DNA of 64,000 nt, taken from Acidimicrobiia bacterium. Lineage in GTDB: Bacteria > Actinomycetota > Acidimicrobiia > IMCC26256 > JAMXLJ01. The stretch is from assembly GCA_024281095.1 (NCBI GenBank), contig JAMXLJ010000166.1, forward strand, positions 33,118-97,117, given 5' to 3'. Made by a program: the position numbers and the translations under genes. Below, piece after piece: positions 43,057 through 54,895 of the stretch (positions are counted from its first letter, which is position 1; each line of letters starts with the position of its first letter). The notes beneath the pieces were generated by a model that saw only the letters and a list, made by a program, of their open reading frames with translations, was not told where the DNA came from and did no database searches.

Positions 43057-44457
43057 GTGGTGGCGGACGACCTCTTCGCGAGCGCGACACAACGGCGTCT
43101 CGGCGAACGGGCTCCGCTCGCCGCGAGGCTGCGGCCTCGGACCCTCGACGAGGTCGTGGGTCAGCAGCACCTGCTCGCCCGCGGCCGGCCGCTGCGGACG
43201 CTCATCGAGTCCGACCGGCTGACGTCGGTGATCCTCTGGGGGCCGCCCGGCACCGGCAAGACCACGATCGCCCGCCTCATCGCCGGCGCGACCGCCAAGG
43301 CGTTCGAGCCACTCAGCGCGGTGAGCGCGGGGGTCAAGGATGTTCGCGAGGTCGTCGAGCGGGCTCGGGCCCGGCTCGGTGAGCACGGTCGCGGCACGAT
43401 CCTCTTCCTCGACGAGGTGCACCGGTTCAACCGCACGCAGCAGGACGCGCTGCTCCCGCACGTCGAGGAAGGCCTGCTCGTGCTCATCGGTGCGACGACC
43501 GAGAACCCCTTCTTCTCGCTCACCGCTCCGCTCCTCAGCCGTTCGACGCTGTTCCGCGTCGAACCGCTGGCGCCGGAGGACCTGCGCGCGCTGCTCCAGC
43601 GCGCGCTCACAGACGTCGACCGCGGCCTCGGCCGCGACCATCTCGAGGTGGATGACGACGCGCGCGATCACCTGGTCGACCGTGCCGAGGGCGACGCGCG
43701 CCATCTCCTCACTTCGCTCGAGGTCGCGGCCGGCCTCGTCGTGGAGGACGGCCGCGAGCGCATCACGCTCGCCGACGCGGAGGCCGCGCTCGCACTCCGG
43801 GCGCTGCGATACGGCGACGACGAGCACTACGACGTGCTCTCCGCGTTCATCAAGAGCATCCGGGGCTCCGACGCCGACGCCGGCCTCTACTGGCTCGCGC
43901 GCATGCTGGAGGCCGGCGAGGATGCGCGCCTCATCGCGCGCCGGCTCGTGATCCTCGCGTCCGAGGACGTCGGCATGGCCGACCCGCAGGGTCTGCTCGT
44001 GGCCGATGCGGCGGCGCGCGCGGTCGAGTTCGTAGGGCTTCCCGAGGCCCAGCTGAACCTCGCGCACGCGGTGGTGTACCTCGCCCGCGCGCCGAAGTCG
44101 AACGCGGTCACGACCGCGCTCGGGGCCGCGCGCGCCGATGTGCACGACCGCCCGGCCGGCGCGGTTCCGTCCCATCTCCGTGACGCGCATTACCGGTCCG
44201 CGGCCAAGCTCGGCCATGGCGACGGGTACCGGTACCCGCACGACGATCCGCGCGGCTGGCTGCCCCAGGAGTACCGGCCGCCCGAGGTCGCGGGCCGCCG
44301 GTATTTCCAACCGAGCGGTCACGGCGCGGACACCGAGCGTGAGGTTCCGGACTGGGTCCAGGAAGAGTCGGCCCGCCACCGCGCCCGCGCGCAAGAATCG
44401 GATGCCGGGGCCGGGCCCGGCACCGACCGGCCGAACGACGATGGGGGTCCCGCATGA
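43057..44457 (+). CDS. rarA: Replication-associated recombination ATPase RarA (MgsA)
   Basis: This AAA+ clamp-loader-like ATPase of 466 residues acts at stalled replication forks. It has PLAARLRPRTLDEVVGQQHL, Walker A GPPGTGKTT near residue 68, Walker B ILFLDEVHRFN, sensor 1 GATTENPFFS, and the C-terminal MgsA tetramer domain (IKSIRGSDADAGLYWLARML). Two GTG codons in tandem (43057, 43060) can start it. It is the first gene of a tight block that runs to aroE. Confidence 0.95.
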   Translation: MVADDLFASATQRRLGERAPLAARLRPRTLDEVVGQQHLLARGRPLRTLIESDRLTSVILWGPPGTGKTTIARLIAGATAKAFEPLSAVSAGVKDVREVVERARARLGEHGRGTILFLDEVHRFNRTQQDALLPHVEEGLLVLIGATTENPFFSLTAPLLSRSTLFRVEPLAPEDLRALLQRALTDVDRGLGRDHLEVDDDARDHLVDRAEGDARHLLTSLEVAAGLVVEDGRERITLADAEAALALRALRYGDDEHYDVLSAFIKSIRGSDADAGLYWLARMLEAGEDARLIARRLVILASEDVGMADPQGLLVADAAARAVEFVGLPEAQLNLAHAVVYLARAPKSNAVTTALGAARADVHDRPAGAVPSHLRDAHYRSAAKLGHGDGYRYPHDDPRGWLPQEYRPPEVAGRRYFQPSGHGADTEREVPDWVQEESARHRARAQESDAGAGPGTDRPNDDGGPA

Positions 44458-44816
44458 GCTCGAGCGACTGGGTCGCCGTCGTCGCCGCGGGCGTCGTCGC
44501 GCTGCTGGTGATCGCGTTGCTGGTGTCACTGGCCACGCTCGCCCGTAGCCTGCGCGTGCTGCAACGCGAGGTGGAGCGCCTCGAGCGCGAGACGATCCCG
44601 GCCCTCCACGACGCCCGCCGGGCGGTTCGGCAGGCATCCGGCGAGGTCGAGCGCATCGACGCGCTGCTGGCGAGCGCGACGTCGGTCACGAACACCGTCG
44701 ATTCCGCGTCGCGCTTCGCGTACCGCACAGTATCGAGCCCGGTGGTGAAAGCGCTCGCGTTCGGGGAAGGGACGCGACGAGCGGTTCGGCGGCTCCGCCA
44801 GCCGGTGCGCGACTGA
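44454..44816 (+). CDS. DUF948 membrane protein
   Basis: This is a 120-residue protein with one N-terminal membrane helix (about residues 7-30) followed by a charged coiled-coil segment (RSLRVLQREVERLERETIPA). DUF948 proteins of this size sit between rarA and alaS in many actinobacteria. Its start overlaps rarA by ATGA. Function unknown, probably envelope-associated. Confidence 0.82.
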   Translation: MSSSDWVAVVAAGVVALLVIALLVSLATLARSLRVLQREVERLERETIPALHDARRAVRQASGEVERIDALLASATSVTNTVDSASRFAYRTVSSPVVKALAFGEGTRRAVRRLRQPVRD

Positions 44817-44832
44817 CCTACGCGGAGGACGG

Positions 44833-45297
44833 GTGTTCAAACGACTCTTCTGGTTGCTGATCGGGTTCGGGTCCGGGATCGGCACGTCGTGGTACGTCGT
44901 GCGCTCGGTGAAGCGCACGGTGCGCCGCACGGTGGAGGCGTACGCGCCCGCGCAACTCGCCTCCCGCGCCGGTCACGGCTACCGCACCCTGCGGGTCAAC
45001 GCCCGGGCCGCCTGGGTCGAGGGTCGCGACGCCATGCGCGCTCGTGAAGCGGAGCTGTGGTCCGCGGTCGAGTCGAGCCGCAACGGCAGGACGGACGAAC
45101 CCCCGACCGTTGACGGCCCGACGGGTGACCGCCCGACCGGCCACAGCCGGACCACCGACGAGGTCGGGGACGCAACCGCGACGGTGAACGCGACGGTGAG
45201 CGCGACGGCGCCCGTCGTGCCCCTCGAAGACGAGCTCGCGGCGCGCCGACGCCGTCTGTTCGCAACTCCCCTCAGGAGCGCCGGCACCCGGCGGTAA
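44833..45297 (+). CDS. Small membrane-associated protein of the alaS locus
   Basis: This 154-residue protein has a hydrophobic N-terminus (LFWLLIGFGSGIGTSWYVV), a basic amphipathic helix, and a low-complexity Thr/Asp/Pro-rich region. It ends with ELAARRRRLFATPL. The family is probably the DUF6167 type that follows DUF948 genes in actinobacteria; assignment is by position and general look. GTG start 16 nt after the DUF948 stop. Confidence 0.7.
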   Translation: MFKRLFWLLIGFGSGIGTSWYVVRSVKRTVRRTVEAYAPAQLASRAGHGYRTLRVNARAAWVEGRDAMRAREAELWSAVESSRNGRTDEPPTVDGPTGDRPTGHSRTTDEVGDATATVNATVSATAPVVPLEDELAARRRRLFATPLRSAGTRR

Positions 45298-45307
45298 CCT
45301 GGCCCTC

Positions 45308-47943
<2,636 letters not shown>

Positions 47944-47947
<4 letters not shown>

Positions 47948-48402
47948 CGGGCGAGCACGCAGGCACCGGACGCCCGCCCACGCGCGTTCTCGGTGTGGAC
48001 CTCGGCGAACGCCGCATCGGTCTCGCACTTTCCGATCCGACCGCGACGATCGCCACGCCGCACTCGGTGCTCACACGCGGCGGTGATCCCGCGGCCGACC
48101 GCCGCGCAATTGTCGACGCGGCGCGCGAGGCTGGCGCCGGCACCATCGTCGTCGGTCTGCCCCGGTCGTTGTCGGGCCGCGACGGGCCGGCCGCGCGCGC
48201 CGCCGCCGCCGAGGTCGAGGCCCTCCGCGCGATCGCGGCGCCGCTCGGTCTGCAGGTCGACACGTACGACGAGCGCCTCACCACCGTCATCGCCCATCGT
48301 CGTCTCGACGCTGCGAACGTGCGCGGCCGCGCTCGCCGCCAGGTCGTCGACGAGGTCGCGGCCGCGGTGATCCTCCAGTCGTACCTGGATCGGGCCCGAT
48401 GA
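47944..48402 (+). CDS. ruvX: Putative pre-16S rRNA nuclease / Holliday junction resolvase YqgF
   Basis: This RNase H-fold protein of 152 residues has RVLGVDLGERRIGLALSD (first catalytic Asp), VVGLPRSLSGRDG, and YDERLTTVIA (catalytic acidic residues), ending DEVAAAVILQSYL with the final Asp-Glu. Normal length. It sits between alaS and mltG with four-base overlaps on both sides, the conserved arrangement. Confidence 0.95.
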
Positions 48403-49481
48403 CCGAGCCCGTCGTCCGGGCCGACGAAACAGGACCGTCGCGCCGCCGGCGCAACGCCGGCAAGGCGCCGCGCCGACCACGACGCGGCGCGCTGGTCGCC
48501 GCAGGTCTCGCGGTGCTGATCGCGCCGTTCCTGGTCGCGGGCGGTTGGTTCTGGTGGCAGCTGGACCCGCCCGGTGGCCGCGGCGGCGCGGTGACGGTCG
48601 ACATCCCCTCGGGCACGGGTGTGACCGGCATCGGCGACCGCCTGCACTCCGCCGGCGTGATCGGGTCGTCGCTGGCGTTCCGCATCTACGTCGAGGCGAG
48701 CGGGGGAGGCCCCTATCGGTCCGGTGAGTACAAGATGCGCCGGCACATGGGTGTCCGGGCGGCCGCGACCGCACTGGAGAAAGGCCCGAGCGTCCTGAGA
48801 CTCGCGCTGCCTCCGGGGCTCACGCTCGACCAGATCGCGCAACGCGTCGGTCAATTGGCGGGCCTGCGCGCCGATCGGTTCCTCACGCTCGCACGCTCCG
48901 GCAGCGTTCGATCGAAGTACGAGCCGGCCGGGGTCACGTCCGTCGAGGGCCTGACGTGGCCGGACACCTACGTGGTCGAACGGGGTGAGAGCGAAGCGCG
49001 CATCCTTCAGCTCCTCGTGTCGAAGTTCGACGAGAACGCCGACCGGATCGGCCTGTCGAACACGCAGGCGCTCGGCATCACGCCCTACCAGGCCGTTGTC
49101 GTCGCGTCGATGATCCAAGGTGAGGCCGGCCTGGACGTAGACCGTCCGCTGATCGCAGCGGTCGTGTACAACCGTCTGCGTGCCGGCATGCCGTTGCAGA
49201 TCGACGCGACCGTGAAATACGCGCGCGGTGGCGGCGACGCGCCACTCAGCTCCGACGACTACTCGGTCGCTTCGCCGTTCAACACCTACAAGGTGAAGGG
49301 CCTGCCCCCGGCGCCGATCATGACCGCGAGTGAACCGTCGTTGCGCGCCGCAATCGTGCCCGCGAACGTACCGTTCCTCTACTACGTGTTGATCGACAAG
49401 AGCGGCAAGCATGCGTTTGCGACGACGTACGCGCAGCATCTGCAGAACGTCGCCGAGGCCCGCCGGAAGGGCCTCCTGTGA
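48399..49481 (+). CDS. mltG: Endolytic murein transglycosylase MltG
   Basis: This membrane-bound YceG/MltG of 360 residues cuts nascent glycan strands. A cytoplasmic basic tail precedes a helix at about residues 28-50, then a LysM-like region (SGTGVTGIGDRLHSAGVI), then the catalytic domain with TWPDTYVVERGESE, VASMIQGEAG (the catalytic Glu) and AAVVYNRLRAGMPLQIDATV. Normal length for actinobacteria. It overlaps ruvX and aroE. Confidence 0.94.
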   Translation: MTEPVVRADETGPSRRRRNAGKAPRRPRRGALVAAGLAVLIAPFLVAGGWFWWQLDPPGGRGGAVTVDIPSGTGVTGIGDRLHSAGVIGSSLAFRIYVEASGGGPYRSGEYKMRRHMGVRAAATALEKGPSVLRLALPPGLTLDQIAQRVGQLAGLRADRFLTLARSGSVRSKYEPAGVTSVEGLTWPDTYVVERGESEARILQLLVSKFDENADRIGLSNTQALGITPYQAVVVASMIQGEAGLDVDRPLIAAVVYNRLRAGMPLQIDATVKYARGGGDAPLSSDDYSVASPFNTYKVKGLPPAPIMTASEPSLRAAIVPANVPFLYYVLIDKSGKHAFATTYAQHLQNVAEARRKGLL

Positions 49482-50335
49482 GCGATGCACCGCTGACCGC
49501 AGCAACCCGGGTAGCGGGCGTGATCGGTGATCCGGTCCGCCATTCGGCATCGCCCGCACTGCACAACGCGGCGTACGCCGCACTCGGCCTCGACTACGTC
49601 TACGTCGCGTTCCCCGTGCCCGCCGGGCGCGGTGGCGACGCAGTGCGCGCGATCCCCGTGTTGGGTCTCGCCGGCCTCAACGTCACCATGCCGCACAAGG
49701 CCGACGCGGCCCGGGCCTGCGACGCGCTGAGCCCCGACGCACTGGCCCTCGGAGCGGTCAACACCGTCGTGACGCGCCCCGACGGCACGCTCTTCGGCGA
49801 CTCGACCGACGGCGAAGGGTTCCTCCGCGCCCTGCGCGAAGACGGCGTCGACCCCTCGGCGCGCTCGGTGCTCGTACTCGGCTCCGGTGGTGCGGCGCGC
49901 GCCGTGGTGCTCGCGCTCGGACGGGCGGGGTCCCGGGTCGTCGTCGCCGCGCGGCGCGTGGATGCCGCGCGCGAAGCCGCGACGCTCGCACCGGGAGCGG
50001 AGGCCCGTTCGTTCGAGGACCTCGACGTCTGCGTGGCAGCGGTCGACGTTGTCGTCAACGCGACACCGCTCGGGATGCACGGGGAGACCCCGCCCTTCGA
50101 CCCGGCCGCCCTCGCCGGTCGCCACGCCGTGGTGGACCTCCTCTACCACCCGGCGCGCACACCACTCTTGCTCGAAGCCGAGGCCCGCGGCGTCCAGGTC
50201 GTCGCCAACGGACTCGGAATGCTGGTGCACCAGGCCGCGCTCGCGTTCCGCTTCATGACCGGGCGCGACGCGCCGCTCGACGCAATGCGGGCCGCGGTCT
50301 CGACCGGCCGCGACGGCGTCGGGCGCGCGGGCTGA
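49478..50335 (+). CDS. aroE: Shikimate dehydrogenase
   Basis: This enzyme of 285 residues makes shikimate from 3-dehydroshikimate with NADPH. It has IGDPVRHSASPALHNAAY, LNVTMPHK (catalytic Lys), GAVNTVV, and the nucleotide loop VLGSGGAARAVVLALG with the cofactor-selecting AARR. GTG start overlapping mltG. It is the last gene of the housekeeping block. Confidence 0.95.
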   Translation: MSDAPLTAATRVAGVIGDPVRHSASPALHNAAYAALGLDYVYVAFPVPAGRGGDAVRAIPVLGLAGLNVTMPHKADAARACDALSPDALALGAVNTVVTRPDGTLFGDSTDGEGFLRALREDGVDPSARSVLVLGSGGAARAVVLALGRAGSRVVVAARRVDAAREAATLAPGAEARSFEDLDVCVAAVDVVVNATPLGMHGETPPFDPAALAGRHAVVDLLYHPARTPLLLEAEARGVQVVANGLGMLVHQAALAFRFMTGRDAPLDAMRAAVSTGRDGVGRAG

Positions 50336-50353
50336 CGCCCGACGTTCGCCGCT

Positions 50354-50381
50354 TCAAGTTCTCCGGTCTCCACGCCGAAAA
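50354..50381 (+). promoter_or_regulatory. WhiG/sigma-28-like promoter before DUF4388 gene
   Basis: TCAAGTT at 50354-50360 and GCCGAAAA at 50374-50381 have 16 nt between TCAA and the -10 box, the same spacing as the pilA box. It matches the sigma-28 consensus except for T to A at one -10 position. It lies 19 nt after the aroE stop. Confidence 0.45.
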
Positions 50382-50441
50382 CTGACAGGAGATGAAGCGA
50401 AGGCGTGGCCGGACGGCCGGGACGCCGGAGCGGAATCGACC

Positions 50442-51479
50442 GTGCAACTCAGAGTCGATGTCGCTGGGGAAGGTGCGCCGGTGTCACTTTCGGGGAACCT
50501 CGGGTCGTTCGCTCTCGACGAGGTGCTCGAGCTCCTCGGCCATACCACCAAGACCGGCGCGCTGCATGTGCGCGACGGCGACACGTCGGGCGTCGTCTAC
50601 ATGACCGACGGCCGGATCTGCGCGGTCGAGCTCGGCGACGCGACCGGACCGACAGCCGGTCGGGACGGGCTGGAGCGGCGGGTGGTCGACGCGGTGCTGA
50701 CGCTCGGCGAACTTCCCGGCGGGACCTTCGAGTTCGAGCCGGGTCGCACCCCGACCTTCTCGACCAACGACGTGCTCGAGGTCGGCCCCGTGCTCGAACG
50801 GACGCGCGTGCTTCGCGCCCGCTGGCACGCGATCGCACGCCTCGTCCCGTCGCTCGACGAGCCCGTGGCGCTCGCCGCGGAGTTGACGCACGACACCGTC
50901 ACTCTCGACCGAGCGACATGGGCCGTGATCGCGTCGGTCGACGGCCGGCGCAGTGTGCGCGCGATCGCGGCGGCGATCGACGACAGTGTGTTCGAAGTCG
51001 CGGCCGCGCTCGCGCCGCTCGTCGAAGCGGGCGCCGTCGCCGTCGGCACGGACCGGGTGGGGCCGCCGGGCGTCGAAGGCGGATTGTTCAGGCTCGGCAC
51101 GTTCGCGGCGGCACTCGACGGCGTCGAGCGGGCGAAGCTCACGGCGCCCGCCGTCGCGCCCGTCGAGGCGAAGGTCGTCGAGGAGCCCGGAGATCCGTCG
51201 ACTCCCCTGACCGAAGGCCCCGAGGCGCTGGCCCGGCTGAACCGGGCCGAGCTCGAGCGGGCCGCTCTCGGAGAGCCGGTCGAGCCCGAGCCGGTCCCGG
51301 TCGGGCCCGTCGACGCGGGCGAGGCGGTGGACGCCTTCGAGCCGGTGGAGCCGGTGGAGCAGCCGGAAGAGCGGCTCGCGCGGCCGCCGACCAGCGACGA
51401 CGAGGACGAGAGCCACCCGGCGGCCGTGCGGGATCGGGGCTCCCTGCTGCGCATGTTCTCCACGCTGCGAGACGGCTGA
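50442..51479 (+). CDS. DUF4388 (PATAN-type) domain protein
   Basis: This protein of 345 residues has an N-terminal DUF4388 domain: SLSGNLGSFALDEVLELLGH, KTGALHVRDGDTSGVVYMTDGRICAVELGD (seen as consecutive motifs), found in regulators of gliding and T4P motility. The middle region (about residues 145-210) looks like a winged-helix pattern (VIASVDGRRSVRAIAAAID). The C-terminal 120 residues are acidic and Pro-rich. It lies 79 nt before pilB with its own sigma-28-like box. Likely a pilus-associated regulator; the partner is unknown. Confidence 0.75.
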   Translation: MQLRVDVAGEGAPVSLSGNLGSFALDEVLELLGHTTKTGALHVRDGDTSGVVYMTDGRICAVELGDATGPTAGRDGLERRVVDAVLTLGELPGGTFEFEPGRTPTFSTNDVLEVGPVLERTRVLRARWHAIARLVPSLDEPVALAAELTHDTVTLDRATWAVIASVDGRRSVRAIAAAIDDSVFEVAAALAPLVEAGAVAVGTDRVGPPGVEGGLFRLGTFAAALDGVERAKLTAPAVAPVEAKVVEEPGDPSTPLTEGPEALARLNRAELERAALGEPVEPEPVPVGPVDAGEAVDAFEPVEPVEQPEERLARPPTSDDEDESHPAAVRDRGSLLRMFSTLRDG

Positions 51480-51500
51480 GCGACGGCCGGACCACCACAT

Positions 51501-51544
51501 TTGTCCGTTACAGGTCGCCCCGGCGGGAGCCGATAACGGGACAA
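51501..51544 (+). promoter_or_regulatory. pilB promoter region: sigma-28-like box inside a dyad
   Basis: GCCGATAA at 51529-51536 is an exact match to the WhiG/FliA -10 box, with TACA 16 nt upstream (51509-51512). The region is framed by an imperfect inverted repeat, TTGTCCGTTA (51501-51510) and TAACGGGACAA (51534-51544). Transcription would start about 15 nt before the pilB GTG. Confidence 0.6.
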
Positions 51545-51557
51545 GGCGCCGCGAAGC

Positions 51558-53273
51558 GTGTACGGCGCCGTCCTGGGCGAGGTATCGGAGGCTGCCCTGT
51601 CCGACGGGACGCATCTCGGAACACTCCTGCACGACGAAGGCCTGTTGACACAGGCCGATCTCGACGCGGCCCTTCTCGAGCAGGAACGAACGGGCAAGCC
51701 ACTCCCGCGTGTGCTCGTCGAGAGCGGCGCGGTGACCGAGATCGACGTGATCCGGACGCTCGCGTCCCAGGTCGGCCTCGAGTTCGTCGACCTCTCCGAG
51801 CAGTCGATCGACCCGTCGGTCGCGGCGATGATCCCCGAGGCTCTCGCGCGCCGCTACCGCGCGATGCCGATCGGTTGGGAAGAGGACCGCCTCGTCGTCG
51901 TGATGGCCGACCCGGCGAACGTCTTCGCCGTGGACGACATCCGCGCGATCACCGGTGCCGACGTGAAGACGGTCGTCGCGACGGAGAGCCAGATCGCAGA
52001 AGCGCTCGACCGCTTTCACCGTCTCGACACGGAGGTCGACTCGCTCGCGCAGACCGCGGCCGAAGAGCTCAGCGAGGCCGACGACCTCGCCAAGGTGCGC
52101 GACGTCGTCGACGACGCACCGATCGTCAAGTTCGTCAACCTCCTGATCACGCAGGCGGTCGCCGACCGCGCGTCGGACATCCATGTCGAGCCGACCGAAC
52201 GTGATTTGCGCATCCGGTTCCGCATCGACGGCGTGCTTCACGAGGTCATGCAGTCGCCGAAGTCCATCCAGAACGGTGTGATCAGCCGGCTGAAGGTCAT
52301 GTCGGAGATCAACATCGCGGAGCGGCGCATACCTCAGGACGGGCGGATGTCGCTCAACGTGTCCGGCAAGCCGATCGACCTGCGCATCGCGACCCTCCCG
52401 ACGGTCAACGGCGAGAAGGTGGTCATGCGGATCCTCGACAAGGGCCGGGCGATGCTCAGCCTCGACGATCTGGGATTCCGGCCCGAGGTCCTGTCGCGGT
52501 ACGAGAGCTCCTACAGGAAGCCGTACGGAACGATCCTCGTCACCGGGCCCACCGGTTCGGGAAAGTCGACGACGCTGTACGCGACGCTCAACATCATCAA
52601 CGAGGCCCACCGCAACATCATCACGGTGGAGGACCCGGTCGAGTACCGGCTCCCGGGAATCAACCAGATGCAGATCAACACGAAGGCGGGGCTCAGCTTC
52701 GCCAGCGCGCTGCGCTCGATCCTGCGGGCGGACCCCGACATCATCCTCGTGGGCGAGATCCGGGACCGCGAGACCGCGATCATCGCCATCGAGGCGTCAC
52801 TTACCGGTCACCTGGTCCTCTCTTCGCTGCACACGAACGACGCCGCGTCCACGCCGATGCGGCTGGTCGAGATGGGCGTGGAGCCGTTCCTGGTGGTGAG
52901 CGCGCTCGACTGCGTGCTGGCCCAGCGGCTCGCCCGCCGGCTGTGCGATCACTGCAAGGAGGCCTACCAGCCGACCGAGGCGGAGCTCAGCGAGGCCGGC
53001 TGGGCCATGGAGCAGATCGACGAGTGGCCGACCTTGTACCGGGCCTCGGGCTGCGCCGCGTGCGGCCGAACCGGCTACCGCGGCCGATTCGCGATTCATG
53101 AAGTGCTCCAAATGACCGAAGAAATCGAGCGGCTCGTAATCGAGCGCAGCTCAACCGAAGACATCAAGAAGACAGCCGTCATGCAGGGGATGGCAACGCT
53201 CAGGGAAGACGGGCTCCGCAAGGTCGCCCAGGGCAGCACGAGCCTGGAAGAGATCTTCCGGGTGGTCTCCTAA
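51558..53273 (+). CDS. pilB: Type IV pilus extension ATPase PilB
   Basis: This assembly motor of 571 residues has an N-terminal MshEN domain in two motifs: THLGTLLHDEGLLTQADLDA, then PLPRVLVESGAVTEIDVIRT, the pattern known to bind c-di-GMP in MshE. The C-terminal ATPase has RASDIHVEPTE, Walker A GPTGSGKST near residue 330, Walker B ILVGEIRDRET, and the HTNDAASTPMRL histidine box. Two CxxC pairs (LCDHC, CAAC) form the zinc site of PilB. GTG start. It is followed by pilT after 24 nt. Confidence 0.95.
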   Translation: MYGAVLGEVSEAALSDGTHLGTLLHDEGLLTQADLDAALLEQERTGKPLPRVLVESGAVTEIDVIRTLASQVGLEFVDLSEQSIDPSVAAMIPEALARRYRAMPIGWEEDRLVVVMADPANVFAVDDIRAITGADVKTVVATESQIAEALDRFHRLDTEVDSLAQTAAEELSEADDLAKVRDVVDDAPIVKFVNLLITQAVADRASDIHVEPTERDLRIRFRIDGVLHEVMQSPKSIQNGVISRLKVMSEINIAERRIPQDGRMSLNVSGKPIDLRIATLPTVNGEKVVMRILDKGRAMLSLDDLGFRPEVLSRYESSYRKPYGTILVTGPTGSGKSTTLYATLNIINEAHRNIITVEDPVEYRLPGINQMQINTKAGLSFASALRSILRADPDIILVGEIRDRETAIIAIEASLTGHLVLSSLHTNDAASTPMRLVEMGVEPFLVVSALDCVLAQRLARRLCDHCKEAYQPTEAELSEAGWAMEQIDEWPTLYRASGCAACGRTGYRGRFAIHEVLQMTEEIERLVIERSSTEDIKKTAVMQGMATLREDGLRKVAQGSTSLEEIFRVVS

Positions 53274-53297
53274 CGACGGATCAGGAGCGCGGACGAC

Positions 53298-54869
53298 ATG
53301 TTGGACCCTCAGGCACGACGACTCGGTGAGTTCCTCGTCGACCGGCACGTGCTGTCGCGCGACAGCCTCGAAGTCGCGCTCGCGGAGGCACGCCGCGTGG
53401 GCGAGCCGCTGCCCGTGGTCCTGCGTCGCCGCGAGCTCGTGGGCGAGAAGGACCTCACCGCGGCCATCGCCGACGCGCTGAGCCTTCGGTTCGTCGACTT
53501 CAGCGAGACTCCGCTGCACCCCGACGCGGCCACGATCGTGCCCGCCGCGATCGCGCGCAAGTACCGCGCGATCGGTGTGGACTTCGAAGACCGCAAGCTC
53601 GTCGTCGCGTTCGCCGAGCCGGGCGACGACGAAGCCGTGCAGTCGGTCGGCGACGCGACGGGCTACGAGGTCATCCCCGCCACCGCCGGGCGCTACGAGC
53701 TCGCGCAGGCGATCGACATGGCGTACGGCCCGGAGGACCGCCCGGTGCCGACGCTCGACGTCGACTCGTTCGACGACGCGGTGGAGAACGAGCTCGGCCT
53801 CAACGTCAACGTCCTGCTCGATCGCGTGCTCGACCTGAGGGGCTCGGACCTTCACATCGCCGCGGGGTCCCCGCCGGCGATCCGTGTGCACGGCGAGTTG
53901 CGGCCGCTCACCGAGTTCCCCGAGCTCAACCCGTCGCAGATCCGCGAGATGCTCTACGCGATCATCACGCAGAAGCAGCGTGAGAAGTTCGAGAACGATC
54001 TCGAGCTCGACACGAGCTATACGCTTCCGGGCAAGAGCCGGTTCCGGCTCAACATGTTCCTGCAGCGCGACGCGGTCGGCGCGGTGATGCGGGCCATCCC
54101 CTACGAGATCGTGCCGTTCGCGAACCTCGGGCTCCCGCCGTCGGTGGAGCAATTCGCGGAGCTACCCCGCGGCCTCGTGCTCGTGACCGGCCCGACCGGT
54201 TCGGGAAAGTCCACCACGCTCGCCTCGCTCGTCGACATCATCAACCGCACCAAGGCCGTCCACATCATGACGGTCGAGGACCCGATCGAGTTCCTGCACC
54301 GGCACAAGCGGTCGCTCATCAACCAGCGCGAGGTGGGGGAGGACACGCACTCCTTCGCCAACGCACTTCGCCATGTGCTGCGCCAGGACCCCGACGTCAT
54401 CCTCGTCGGCGAGATGCGCGACCTCGAGACGATCCAGACCGCGCTCACTGCGGCCGAGACCGGCCACCTCGTGTTCGCGACGTTGCACACGCAGGACGCG
54501 CCCCAGTCGATCGACCGCGTGATCGACGTGTTCCCGTCACACCAGCAACAGCAGATCCGCGTGCAGCTCGCGGCGTCGTTGCAGGGTGTCGTCACGCAGC
54601 AGCTGGTGCCCACCGCCGATGGTGCGGGGCGCGCGGTCGCAGCCGAAGTTCTCGTGGCAACGCCGGCAATCCGGAACCTCATCCGCGAGGCGAAGGTGCA
54701 CCAGATCTACTCGATGATGCAGGCGGGCGCGAAGCACGGAATGGTCTCGATGGACCAGTCACTCGCGATGCTCGTGCGTCAGGGCCGCGTGACCATGGAC
54801 ACCGCCATCGAGTACTGCGGCAACGAGGACGATCTCCGCCGGCTGGCCAGCTCGGCGGCGTGGACATGA
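53298..54869 (+). CDS. pilT: PilT retraction ATPase with N-terminal MshEN domain
   Basis: This protein of 523 residues is longer than the usual PilT of about 350. Residues 1-150 form an MshEN-like domain (RRLGEFLVDRHVLSRDSLEV, then PLPVVLRRRELVGEKDLTAA). The PilT core begins near 175: GSDLHIAAGSPPAIRVHGEL, Walker A GPTGSGKST near residue 298, VEDPIEFLH, Walker B ILVGEMRDLET, and HTQDAPQSIDRVIDVFP. The zinc cysteines of PilB are absent, which supports a PilT identity. It may link retraction to c-di-GMP, which is inference. Confidence 0.93.
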   Translation: MLDPQARRLGEFLVDRHVLSRDSLEVALAEARRVGEPLPVVLRRRELVGEKDLTAAIADALSLRFVDFSETPLHPDAATIVPAAIARKYRAIGVDFEDRKLVVAFAEPGDDEAVQSVGDATGYEVIPATAGRYELAQAIDMAYGPEDRPVPTLDVDSFDDAVENELGLNVNVLLDRVLDLRGSDLHIAAGSPPAIRVHGELRPLTEFPELNPSQIREMLYAIITQKQREKFENDLELDTSYTLPGKSRFRLNMFLQRDAVGAVMRAIPYEIVPFANLGLPPSVEQFAELPRGLVLVTGPTGSGKSTTLASLVDIINRTKAVHIMTVEDPIEFLHRHKRSLINQREVGEDTHSFANALRHVLRQDPDVILVGEMRDLETIQTALTAAETGHLVFATLHTQDAPQSIDRVIDVFPSHQQQQIRVQLAASLQGVVTQQLVPTADGAGRAVAAEVLVATPAIRNLIREAKVHQIYSMMQAGAKHGMVSMDQSLAMLVRQGRVTMDTAIEYCGNEDDLRRLASSAAWT

Positions 54870-54895
54870 ACACCTAGAGACAGGCAGGGCATACC

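Noticed and set aside
42688..44637. 649-residue minus-strand frame opposite aspS and rarA
   Set aside because: Shadow of two well-supported genes.
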